From NCBI GenBank assembly GCA_025454515.1, contig JALOOH010000033.1:1-34782 (forward strand): DNA of 34,782 nt, given 5' to 3'. This DNA is from Chloroflexota bacterium (lineage in GTDB: Bacteria > Chloroflexota > Limnocylindria > Limnocylindrales > CSP1-4). Positions within the stretch are counted from its first letter, which is position 1. Each line of letters opens with the position of its first letter. Under the pieces are notes generated by a model. The model was not told the DNA's origin, ran no database searches, and saw only the letters and a program-made list of their open reading frames with translations. The position numbers were made by a program, and so were the translations under genes. This document shows positions 1 through 11,658 of the stretch, in pieces.

Positions 1-1754
1 ACGATGACGTCCACGCGGACCGCCGGGTCCGTCACCGGCTCGACGGTCGCCTTGAGCACCTTCTCGAGGTACGCGACCGTCTGGGGCATCTTCGTCTCGG
101 CCCCGTTGTAGACCCGGATGACCGTCGCGGTCGGCTGCTCGTCGGGCTTCTGGTTCGGCGCGGACGCCTCCATCCCGCTCCAGGCGAGGTAGCTCGCGAC
201 GTCGGCGGCCTGTCCCGTCGCGCCCGTCCCGTTGAGCACCCACACCCTCGCGCCTTCGGCGGCGACCTTCTCGCGCAGCGCGATGTCGGTCGCCTTGTCC
301 GCGAACGCCGCCCGCACCCCATAGCGGATCCTGTCCACCTTCGGGACGATCACGTAGCCGCGCGGGTCGCCCGAGCGCACCTCGGTCGCCCAGAAGCTGG
401 GCGCGAACACCTGCGAGCGGAGCCTGCTCATGTCGACCTCGCCGGCGAGCTGGGCGAGCTGCGGGAGGAGGTCCACCGGGATGTCCGTGTGGACGGCCTT
501 CTTCAGGCTCTTCACGAGGTCCGGGATGCGGGGGATCATCCCGGCGACGTCCGCCTGCTGGCGCAGCGACAGGATGACGCGCTGCTGGCGCTGCCCCCGG
601 TCGAAGTCGGACGACCCGTGGCGGCTCCGCGCGTACACCAGCGCCTCCTCGCCCGTCATGTGCTGGATGCCGGAGGGGATGTACACCCGCATGAGCTGCC
701 CCCGGTCGGTCGGGTAGCTGTCGTCCACGACGGGGGTCTGGACGTTGACCGTCACGCCGCCCAGCGCGTCCACGACCTGCGTGAAGCCCTCGAAGTTCAC
801 CTGGACGTAGTACTTGATGTCGAGGTCGTAGAGGGCGCCGAGGACCTCCTTGATCGTGCCGAAGCATCCCGACGGGAAGATGTCCGGCCGCGCCTTGGCG
901 GCCATGCAGAGGCTGTTGATCTTGCCGCCGAAGACGTCGCCGTAGACCGCGCGCGCCGGGCTGTCCGCCGGCAGCGGGACGTCCACGGTGTCGCGCGGCA
1001 GGCTGAACATCGCCACCTCCTTCGTCGTGGGATCGATGCTCACGACGATGAGGGTGTCCGTGTTGAAGTACCCCTGGTCCGCGCGCTCGTCGGCCCCGAC
1101 GAGCAGGATGTTCAGCCGCTCCTTCCCGTCCCACTTCGGGACCTTCGTCGGCGTCACGGTGGCGGCCGCCGCGGTCGCCTCGGGGAGGGGCGTGGACGGC
1201 GCGGCGGTCTCGCCCGGCCCGAGCGAAGGGCTGGGGGCGGCGATGACGATGTCGTCGGTGGGGTCGCCGCCGCTGAAGACGCTCCCGACGAGGTCGAGCG
1301 CCTGGACGCCGTAGTAGCCGACGACGAGGTGGCCGCCGATCATCACGGCGAGGATCGCGCCGAGGCCCGCGAGCCCGAGGACGTTCGCCCGGCGACGGGG
1401 CGGACCCACGCGACCCTGGCCCGACTCGCGCCAGCCGTTCACGTAGTCGGCGACGCGGTACGCGTCGACCACCGCGACCATCCGGTAGACGAGCACGACC
1501 GCCGAGAAGCCGAGGATGCCGACGAGCACGACGGGCTGGATGAGGTAGCCGAGCAGCTCCATCCGGTAGCGCAGGACGACGCCCGCGAGCAGGGCGATGA
1601 GGAGGATCGGGATCGCCGCGAACGCGAGCGCCCTCTCCCACGCGCCGGCATACGCCTGCCCGAGCCCCGGGAAGAGGAAGGAGAGGAAGGCGGCGGCGAA
1701 CGAGGAGCGCGCGGTCGGGCGCGTGTCGTCCTGCGCGCGGGTCTGGGTCGTCAT
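1..1754 (-). CDS. LCP (LytR-CpsA-Psr) family protein with LytR_C-like C-terminal region; C-terminus truncated by window start
   Basis: Reverse-strand translation from ATG at 1754 (absent from the ORF track because it has no stop in the window): MTTQTRAQDDTRPTARSSFAAAFLSFLFPGLGQAYAGAWERALAF...; then ERLNILLVGADERADQGYFNTDTLIVVSIDPTTKEVAMFSLPRDTVDVPLP..., GGKINSLC, GVTVNVQTPVVDDSYP, MTGEEALVYARSRHGSSDFDRGQRQQRVI. These are LCP hallmarks, followed by a VWVLNGTGATGQAADVASYL LytR_C-like segment. Confidence 0.93.
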   Translation of the reverse strand, partial: MTTQTRAQDDTRPTARSSFAAAFLSFLFPGLGQAYAGAWERALAFAAIPILLIALLAGVVLRYRMELLGYLIQPVVLVGILGFSAVVLVYRMVAVVDAYRVADYVNGWRESGQGRVGPPRRRANVLGLAGLGAILAVMIGGHLVVGYYGVQALDLVGSVFSGGDPTDDIVIAAPSPSLGPGETAAPSTPLPEATAAAATVTPTKVPKWDGKERLNILLVGADERADQGYFNTDTLIVVSIDPTTKEVAMFSLPRDTVDVPLPADSPARAVYGDVFGGKINSLCMAAKARPDIFPSGCFGTIKEVLGALYDLDIKYYVQVNFEGFTQVVDALGGVTVNVQTPVVDDSYPTDRGQLMRVYIPSGIQHMTGEEALVYARSRHGSSDFDRGQRQQRVILSLRQQADVAGMIPRIPDLVKSLKKAVHTDIPVDLLPQLAQLAGEVDMSRLRSQVFAPSFWATEVRSGDPRGYVIVPKVDRIRYGVRAAFADKATDIALREKVAAEGARVWVLNGTGATGQAADVASYLAWSGMEASAPNQKPDEQPTATVIRVYNGAETKMPQTVAYLEKVLKATVEPVTDPAVRVDVI

Positions 1755-1957
1755 GTCGGGAGGAGAGGATACCGTGGAACGGGCGAACCCTCCCGTGGGC
1801 GCGAGTTGACTCGCCGCGAACCGCTGTGGGACGCTTACCCGACTCCGGTCCGCGTCCGGGACGGGGAGGGCGCGGCCGCGTGCCGCACCGCCTCCATGGC
1901 CACGGGACGGCGTCGCGTCCGAGCGGGACGGGGCGCCGTCCGTTCGTTCGAGGGGAG

Positions 1958-5305
<3,348 letters not shown>

Positions 5306-5339
5306 CGTCCCGCGTCGGCCGCACCGGGCCGGGTGCGTC

Positions 5340-5951
5340 ATGAGCCGCGTCATCGCCGGCACGACCGTCGGACGGTGGGCGACCTTCTTCGGGATCGCCG
5401 CGATCGTGGTCATCCTCGACCAGGTCTCGAAGGCATGGGTGGTCGCGAACTTCCCGCTCGACGAGCCCGTCGAGGTGATCGGGGACCTGCTGCGGATCTG
5501 GTACATCCACAACGCGGGCGCGCTCTTCGGGCTGTTCCAGCAGCAGGCCCTCCTCTTCGGGGTGATCAGCCTCGTCGTCATCGGCGTCATCGTGTGGCTC
5601 CACGCGAAGATGTCGGGGACGGGCGGCTGGCTCGCGACGGTCGGGATGGGCCTCCTGCTCGGGGGCGCGGTGGGCAACATGATCGACCGCTTCCGCTTCG
5701 GGTACGTCGTGGACTTCGTCGACATCGGGATCGGCGGCTGGCGGTTCTTCACCTTCAACATCGCCGACGCCTGCATCGACATCGGCATCGTCATCCTCGT
5801 CGTGCTGGCGTTCGTCCCGGCGATCGGCCACCGGTTCGGCGGCTCGCGCGGGACCGCGGCGAACGCGTCGGCTGTCGGCGTGCCGTCGGCCGCGGCGTCG
5901 CCGGCCGCGGCGGGCACGGGTGACGGCCCGGGGGACGGGGCCGGGCGATGA
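5340..5951 (+). CDS. lspA: Lipoprotein signal peptidase (signal peptidase II)
   Basis: ATG 5340 within ORF 5256..5951; ILDQVSKAWVVANFPLDEPVEVIGDLLRIWYIHNAGALFGLF, GAVGNMIDRFRFGYVVDFVDI, FNIADACIDIG with hydrophobic segments. Confidence 0.96.
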   Translation: MSRVIAGTTVGRWATFFGIAAIVVILDQVSKAWVVANFPLDEPVEVIGDLLRIWYIHNAGALFGLFQQQALLFGVISLVVIGVIVWLHAKMSGTGGWLATVGMGLLLGGAVGNMIDRFRFGYVVDFVDIGIGGWRFFTFNIADACIDIGIVILVVLAFVPAIGHRFGGSRGTAANASAVGVPSAAASPAAAGTGDGPGDGAGR

Positions 5952-6910
5952 GGACGCTCGAGGTCGCCGTCCCGCCGGGATCCGCCGGGGAGCGCCTCGA
6001 CCGGTTCGCCGCCGATCGCACGGGCCTCTCGCGGTCCTATGTCCAGAAGCTCATCGCGGAAGGGCGCGTCGCGCTCGACGGGGCGCCGGCGAAGGCGAAC
6101 ACCCCGCTCCCCGGTGGCGGCGTCGTCCGGGTCGAGATCCCGGACCCGACGCCCCTCGAGCTCGAGCCGGAGGAGATCCCGCTGGCGGTCGTCTACGAGG
6201 ACGCCGACCTCCTCATCGTGGACAAGCCGTCCGGGCTCGTCGTCCACCCCGCGCCCGGCCACGCCGGCGGGACGCTCGTCAACGCCCTGCTCGCCCGCGA
6301 CACCCGCTACGGCGGCATCGCCGGTGTGCAGCGGCCGGGGATCGTCCACCGGCTCGACCGCGATACCTCCGGTCTCCTGATGGTCGCGAAGGACGACCGC
6401 GCGCAGGCGAGCCTCATGGCGCAGCTCAAGGCGCGCCGCGTGAAGAAGACGTACATCGCGCTCGTGGAGGGCGCGGTGGAGGCGCCGGCCGGCCGCATCG
6501 AGGCGCCGATCGGCCGCGATCCCCGGAACCGGCTGAAGCGCGCCGTCACCTCCGACGGGCAGCCGGCCACGACGGGCTACCGGGTCCGCGAGCGCCTGCC
6601 CGGCTGGACGCTCCTCGACGTGGACCTCGTCACCGGCCGGACGCATCAGATCCGCGTCCACATGGCGGCCCTCGGCCACCCCGTCGCCGGCGATCCGCTC
6701 TACGGGACCGGGACCGCGCGGCGGGGGCCCGACGGGCTCCGGCGGCTGTTCCTCCACGCATGGCGCCTGGAGCTCCAGTCCCCGGCGGACGGCCACCTCA
6801 TCCGCGCGGACGCGCCGCTGCCCCCGGAGCTCGAGGCCGTCCTCGACGGGCTGCGGGTCCGTGCCGCCGCGCTGGACGGCCTGCCGCCCACGGACAGGGC
6901 CCGCCGATGA
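5948..6910 (+). CDS. rluD: Pseudouridine synthase, RluD/RluA family
   Basis: S4-like N-terminus (ERLDRFAADRTGLSRSYVQKLIAEGRVALDG), HRLDRDTSGLLMVAKDD catalytic motif, GRTHQIRVHMAALGHPVAGDPLYG. ATGA overlap with lspA. Confidence 0.95.
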   Translation: MRTLEVAVPPGSAGERLDRFAADRTGLSRSYVQKLIAEGRVALDGAPAKANTPLPGGGVVRVEIPDPTPLELEPEEIPLAVVYEDADLLIVDKPSGLVVHPAPGHAGGTLVNALLARDTRYGGIAGVQRPGIVHRLDRDTSGLLMVAKDDRAQASLMAQLKARRVKKTYIALVEGAVEAPAGRIEAPIGRDPRNRLKRAVTSDGQPATTGYRVRERLPGWTLLDVDLVTGRTHQIRVHMAALGHPVAGDPLYGTGTARRGPDGLRRLFLHAWRLELQSPADGHLIRADAPLPPELEAVLDGLRVRAAALDGLPPTDRARR

Positions 6911-7527
6911 GGGCGCCCGTGCTCGGCGCGCCCGGCGCGCTCCTCGTGATCATCAGCGGCCCCTCGGGGGTCGGGAAGGACACGATCATCGCGGCGATGC
7001 GACGCCTCCCCGGCGCGGCCGCCTACCACTACGTCGTGACGTGCACGACGCGGGCCCCGCGCCCCGGCGAGGTGGACGGGATCGACTACCGATTCCTCAC
7101 GCACGACGCCTTCGCGCGGATGCGGGAGGAGTCCGGGTTCCTCGAGTGCGCCGAGGTCCACGGCAACTGGTACGGCACGCCGCGCGACAGCGTCCGCGCG
7201 GCGCTCGCGGCGGGCCGTCACGTCGTGCTGAAGATCGACGTGCAGGGAGCGGCGACGGTCAAGCGCGAGGTGCACGACGCCCTCCTCATCTTCCTCATGC
7301 CCCCCTCCACCGAGGAGCTGTTCAGTCGCCTGCGGGCGCGGGGCACCGAGTCGTCGCACGAGCTGGAGATCCGGCAGCGCAACGCGATGGACGAGCTCGC
7401 GCGGCGCGACGACTACGACCACGTCGTCGAGAACCGGACCGGCGAGATCGACCGGACCGCGGCCGCCATCGCGCGGATCATCGAGGACGAGCACCGCGCG
7501 CACGCCGACCGGCGGCTCCGCGTCTGA
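6907..7527 (+). CDS. gmk: Guanylate kinase
   Basis: ATG 6907 (in ORF 5920..7527), ATGA overlap with rluD; LLVIISGPSGVGKDTIIAAM, TTRAPRPGEVDGIDYRFLTHDAF, VLKIDVQGAATVK, FLMPPSTEELFSRLRARGTES. Confidence 0.95.
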   Translation: MRAPVLGAPGALLVIISGPSGVGKDTIIAAMRRLPGAAAYHYVVTCTTRAPRPGEVDGIDYRFLTHDAFARMREESGFLECAEVHGNWYGTPRDSVRAALAAGRHVVLKIDVQGAATVKREVHDALLIFLMPPSTEELFSRLRARGTESSHELEIRQRNAMDELARRDDYDHVVENRTGEIDRTAAAIARIIEDEHRAHADRRLRV

Positions 7528-7534
7528 CGGGACG

Positions 7535-10015
7535 ATGGGCCCCCCGACCGCACCCGTCGCCTGGGCCCAGGTCGCCGTGGATGCCGCGGGAGCCGGCGGC
7601 GACCGGACCTACACGTACCACCTGTCCGACGCGACGATCGACGTCGGGCCGGGTGAGGCCGTCCTCGTGGATTTCGGCCGGCGCCGAGCGCTCGGCGTGG
7701 TCCTCGCGGTCGTCGCGGACGACCCGGGCGTCCCGACGAAGCCCATCGTCTCGCGGGTCCGGGCCGACGGGCCGATCCTGCCGCGGCTCTCGCTCGCGCT
7801 CGCCGCCTCGATCGCGGAGACGTACCTCGCCCCGCCCGCGGCGACGATCCGCGCGATGCTGCCTCCCCGGACCCTCGAGCGCGTCGAGCTGATCGTCGAG
7901 CGGGTGCCGGAGGCCGGGCCCGCAGGTTCCGGCGCGGCGACGGCGCGGGCGGTGCCCCCGGACGATCCGTGGACCCGCGACGTGCTGGAGGGTCTCGAGG
8001 CCGGCCCGCGGCCGGCGCGGGACCTCCTCGGGGGTGAGGGTCGTGCGGCCGGCCTCCGGCGCCTCCACGACCTCGAGGCGCGGGGCCTGGTCCATCTCGC
8101 CTGGGAGCTGCGCGCCGCAGGCGCGGGGCCGAGGTACGACCGCTGGCTGCGCCTCACGGAGGCGGGACGGGCCGCGGCCGCCGCCGCCGCGAAGGGGGCC
8201 TCCGCCCCGGGCGGCCGGCTCGGGCCGCGCCAGGCGGCGGCGGTCGGGGACCTCGCCGCGGACCCCGACGGCGCCCCCGCCGCCCGGATCGCCGCGTCGC
8301 ACGGCGCGGGCGTGCCCGCGGCGCTCGTGCGGCGCGGGCTCGCGGAGGCGGACGTGCGCGAGCGCCCGCGCCGCCCGCTCGATGCGCGGCCCGTCGGCGC
8401 GCGCGGGGGCAGGCCGGCCGGCGCCGACCTCTCCGTCGAGCAGGCCGCTGCCGTGGCCGTCGTGGGGGCCGCGATCGCGGCGCGCGACGCGCGCCCGCTC
8501 CTGGTCGACGGGGTGACCGGCGGCGGCCGGACCGCGGTCTACGTGGAGTCCATCGCCCTCTCGCTCGCCGCGGGGCGTCCAGCCCTCGTGCTCGTCCCCG
8601 AGATCGCGCTCGCGACACCCCTGCTCGACCGCATCCGCGCGGACCTCGACGCGGAGGTCGCGGTCCTCCACTCGGCGCTCGGTGAGGGCGAGCGGACCGA
8701 CGAGTGGCGCCGGATCCGCGCCGGCGCCGTGGACGTCGTCGTCGGGACGCGCATCGCGGTGGCCGCGCCGCTCGCGGACGTGGGGCTCGTGGTCGTCGAC
8801 GAGGAGCACGACCCGGCATACAAGAGCGACCGCATGCCGCGGCTGCAGGCGCGGGACGTCGCCATCCGCCTGGGCGTGCTCGCCGGCGCGGCCGTCGTCC
8901 TCGGCAGCGCGACGCCGGCCGTCGAGACGTACGGCCGGGCGCTCGACGGCACGTATGGGCGGATCTCGCTGCCGGCCCGCCTCGCCGGCGCGGCGCCGGC
9001 CGTCGAGGTCGTGGACCTCCGCGAAGAGCTGGCCGGAGGCAACAGGGGCCTGCTGTCGCGGCGGCTGACCGAGGAGCTCGCGACGCTCGACACTGCCGCG
9101 GGCGAGCGCGCGATCCTCGTGATGAACCGGCGTGGCGCCGCCTCCGTCGTCCTCTGCCGGGACTGCGGGCGCGTGGAGGCGTGCCCGGACTGCGACCGGC
9201 CGCTCGTCTACCACGAGGCAGCAGCGGTGCTGCGCTGCCATCACTGCGGAGCGTCCGCCCCGGTGCCGGCCCGCTGCCGCGCCTGCGGATCGGCGCGCGT
9301 CCGCTACCTGGGCGGCGGCACCGAGCGGATCGAGCGGGAGGTGGCGGAGCAGTTCCCCGGCCTCCGGGTCGGCCGACTCGACCGGGACGTCGTCGAGCGC
9401 CGAGGGGAGGCAGTCCGCGTCGTCGACGCGTTCGCAGAGGGGCGCCTGGACGTCCTCGTCGGGACGAGCCTCGTGACGAAGGGCCTCGACGTCCCGGAGG
9501 TGACCCTCGTCGGCGTCGTGTCGGCGGACGTCGCGCTCAACCTGCCGGACGAGCGCGCCGCCGAGCGCACGCTCCAGCTCGTCGTCCAGGCGATCGGTCG
9601 CGCGGGGAGGGGAGAGAGGCCGGGGCGGGCGATCGTCCAGACGTACCTCCCTGGTCACCCGGTCATGCGCGCGGTGGCGACCGGCGACATCGCGTCCTTC
9701 TACGCGTCGGAGCTCGCCGTCAGGCGGCTGGTCGGCTCACCCCCGTTCGGACGGCTCGTGAAGCTCACCGTCGCCCTCGCGGAGCGCGAGGCGGCGCGCC
9801 GCGCGGCCGAGGAGCTGGCGGCGACACTGCGGGACCGGGCGCTCGCCCGCGGCTCGGCGACGGCGGTCATCGGCCCGGCGCCGGCGTACGTCGCGCGGCG
9901 CGCGGGCCGCTGGCGCTGGAACATCGCCCTGCGCGGAGCCGACCCGGTCGGGCTCCTCGGCGGAGCCCCGCCGTCACCGTGGGTCGTCGACGTGGACCCG
10001 GAATCGCTCCTCTGA
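7535..10015 (+). CDS. priA: Primosomal protein N' (PriA), Walker A degenerate
   Basis: VVVDEEHDPAYKSDRMPRLQARDVAIRLG, GSATPAVETYGRAL, eight-Cys zinc region (CRDCGRVEACPDCDRP...RCHHCGASAPVPARCRACGS), GTSLVTKGLDVPEVTLVGVVSADVALNLPDERAAERTLQLVVQAIGRAGRG. Walker A reads GVTGGGRT. Confidence 0.94.
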   Translation: MGPPTAPVAWAQVAVDAAGAGGDRTYTYHLSDATIDVGPGEAVLVDFGRRRALGVVLAVVADDPGVPTKPIVSRVRADGPILPRLSLALAASIAETYLAPPAATIRAMLPPRTLERVELIVERVPEAGPAGSGAATARAVPPDDPWTRDVLEGLEAGPRPARDLLGGEGRAAGLRRLHDLEARGLVHLAWELRAAGAGPRYDRWLRLTEAGRAAAAAAAKGASAPGGRLGPRQAAAVGDLAADPDGAPAARIAASHGAGVPAALVRRGLAEADVRERPRRPLDARPVGARGGRPAGADLSVEQAAAVAVVGAAIAARDARPLLVDGVTGGGRTAVYVESIALSLAAGRPALVLVPEIALATPLLDRIRADLDAEVAVLHSALGEGERTDEWRRIRAGAVDVVVGTRIAVAAPLADVGLVVVDEEHDPAYKSDRMPRLQARDVAIRLGVLAGAAVVLGSATPAVETYGRALDGTYGRISLPARLAGAAPAVEVVDLREELAGGNRGLLSRRLTEELATLDTAAGERAILVMNRRGAASVVLCRDCGRVEACPDCDRPLVYHEAAAVLRCHHCGASAPVPARCRACGSARVRYLGGGTERIEREVAEQFPGLRVGRLDRDVVERRGEAVRVVDAFAEGRLDVLVGTSLVTKGLDVPEVTLVGVVSADVALNLPDERAAERTLQLVVQAIGRAGRGERPGRAIVQTYLPGHPVMRAVATGDIASFYASELAVRRLVGSPPFGRLVKLTVALAEREAARRAAEELAATLRDRALARGSATAVIGPAPAYVARRAGRWRWNIALRGADPVGLLGGAPPSPWVVDVDPESLL

Positions 10016-10063
10016 GGGTCCGGGCTCCGGCGTCGTCCGGGTGATGCCGGAGCGCCGGGACCC
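10016..10063 (+). terminator. Terminator/attenuator-like hairpin between priA and def (no U-tract)
   Basis: GGGTCC(10016-10021)..GCTCCGGC(10024-10031)..GCCGGAGC(10046-10053)..GGACCC(10058-10063): 8 bp + 6 bp helices starting immediately after the priA stop. Confidence 0.5.
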
Positions 10064-10069
10064 CTCCGC

Positions 10070-10075
10070 TATACT
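10070..10075 (+). promoter_or_regulatory. Candidate -10 element (TATACT) for def
   Basis: TATACT ends 7 nt before the def ATG (10083); no convincing -35. Confidence 0.5.
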
Positions 10076-10082
10076 CCCGGCG

Positions 10083-10607
10083 ATGAGCGTGCTCCCGATC
10101 CTCACCCTCGGCGACCCAAGGCTCCGCCTGAAGGGCCAGCCGGTCGACTCGTTCGGGAAGTTCCTGCACGAGCTGGTCGACGACCTCACGGACACGATGC
10201 GCCACGCGCCCGGCGTCGGCCTCGCGGCACCCCAGCTGGGCGAGGCCCTCGACGTCGCCGTGGTGGAGGTGGGCGGGCGGCTCCTCGAGCTCGTGAACCC
10301 GCGGGTCGTCCGGGCGGACGGGAGCGACCGCGACCTCGAGGGCTGCCTGTCGATCCCCGGCTTCTTCGCGTATGTCACGCGGCCGGAGAAGGTCTGGGTC
10401 GTCGCGCAGGACCGTCGTGGCCGGAAGTACAAGATCGCCGGCTCCGGCCTGCTCGGGCGGGCGATGCAGCACGAGATCGACCACCTCGACGGGAAGCTCT
10501 TCATCGACTACCTCGCCGACCTCGAGGCCGAGCTGATCCCGGTCGGCAGGCTCGAGGAGCAGGGGGTCGCCGAGGAGGAGCGCGAGGCCCTCGCGCGCCG
10601 CGGCTGA
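10083..10607 (+). CDS. def: Peptide deformylase
   Basis: ATG 10083 in ORF 10041..10607; GVGLAAPQLGE, EGCLSIPGF, QHEIDHLDGKLFIDYL motifs 1-3. Confidence 0.96.
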   Translation: MSVLPILTLGDPRLRLKGQPVDSFGKFLHELVDDLTDTMRHAPGVGLAAPQLGEALDVAVVEVGGRLLELVNPRVVRADGSDRDLEGCLSIPGFFAYVTRPEKVWVVAQDRRGRKYKIAGSGLLGRAMQHEIDHLDGKLFIDYLADLEAELIPVGRLEEQGVAEEEREALARRG

Positions 10608-10611
10608 CGCG

Positions 10612-11658
10612 GTGGACAACCGGGGACCGCACCCGACCGGCGCCACCCCGCCTCGACCGCGCATCGTCTTCTTCGGGTCGGGAACGTTCGCCCTGACCCT
10701 CCTCGACGCCCTGCTGGCCGACCCGGCCACGTCGCCCGTCGCGATCGTCTCCACCCCGGACCGGCCCGCCGGCCGCGACGGGACGCCGACGCCGACGCCG
10801 GTCGCCGCGCGCGCAAGGGCCGTCGGGGCCGATCTCCGGCAGCCGGGCACGCTGCGTGACGCGGCCGCCGTCGCGACGCTCCGCGACCTCGCGCCGGATG
10901 TCGCGGTCGTCGCCGACTACGGCCGGATCGTCCCGGAGACGCTGCTCGCGGTCCCGCGCCGCGGGTTCCTCAACGTCCATCCGTCCCTGCTGCCGCGACA
11001 CCGCGGCGCCACGCCGGTGCCGGCCACGATCGCCGCCGGGGACGCCGAGTCGGGCGTGACGATCATCGCGATGGACGCGGGCGTGGACACCGGCCCGATC
11101 GTCGCGACGGCACATCGGCCCCTCGACGGCACCGAGTCGGCGCCGGAGCTCGAGGAGGCGCTCGCACGCGACGGGGCCGTGCTCCTCGCGACGACGCTCG
11201 GTCGCTGGATCGACGGGACCGCAGCCGCCGTTCCCCAGCCGGGCGACGGCGCCACGGTGTCGCGGACGCTCCGGCGCGAGGACGGCCGGCTCGATCCCGG
11301 CGAGGCCGCCGCGACCCTCGAGCGTCGCGTCCGCGCGCTGCGGCCGTGGCCGGGCTCCTTCGTCGAGGTCCCGCAGGGCAGGCTCATCGTCCTCGACGCG
11401 TCCGTGCCGGACGCCGCACGGCTCGGCGGCGGACCGCATGGGGCGGGGGCGACGGTGACGGCGGCGCCGTCGGAGGTGCCCGGCACGATCGTCGCCGACG
11501 GGGACGGCATCGCTCTCGTGACCGCGGACGGCCTGCTCCGCCTGCGGCGCGTGCAGCTCGCCGGCGGGCGCCCCATCACCGGGGCGGAGCTGCGCCGTGG
11601 ACGCCCGGGGATCGTGGGCGCGGCGGTCCGGCCGGCCGTGCGAGAATCCGGCCGATGA
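10612..11658 (+). CDS. fmt: Methionyl-tRNA formyltransferase
   Basis: FFGSGTFALTLLDALL, VSTPDRPAGR, NVHPSLLPRHRGATPV, ESGVTIIAMDAGVDTGPI; sits directly after def. Confidence 0.93.
   Translation: MDNRGPHPTGATPPRPRIVFFGSGTFALTLLDALLADPATSPVAIVSTPDRPAGRDGTPTPTPVAARARAVGADLRQPGTLRDAAAVATLRDLAPDVAVVADYGRIVPETLLAVPRRGFLNVHPSLLPRHRGATPVPATIAAGDAESGVTIIAMDAGVDTGPIVATAHRPLDGTESAPELEEALARDGAVLLATTLGRWIDGTAAAVPQPGDGATVSRTLRREDGRLDPGEAAATLERRVRALRPWPGSFVEVPQGRLIVLDASVPDAARLGGGPHGAGATVTAAPSEVPGTIVADGDGIALVTADGLLRLRRVQLAGGRPITGAELRRGRPGIVGAAVRPAVRESGR

Noticed and set aside
1870-1900. T-box antiterminator match (cgtgccgcaccgcc) upstream of ileS
   Set aside because: Only partial resemblance to the T-box consensus and no convincing specifier stem; needs a covariance model search.
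7478-9658. 726-aa minus-strand ORF over priA
   Set aside because: Shadow ORF; priA motifs are unambiguous on the plus strand.
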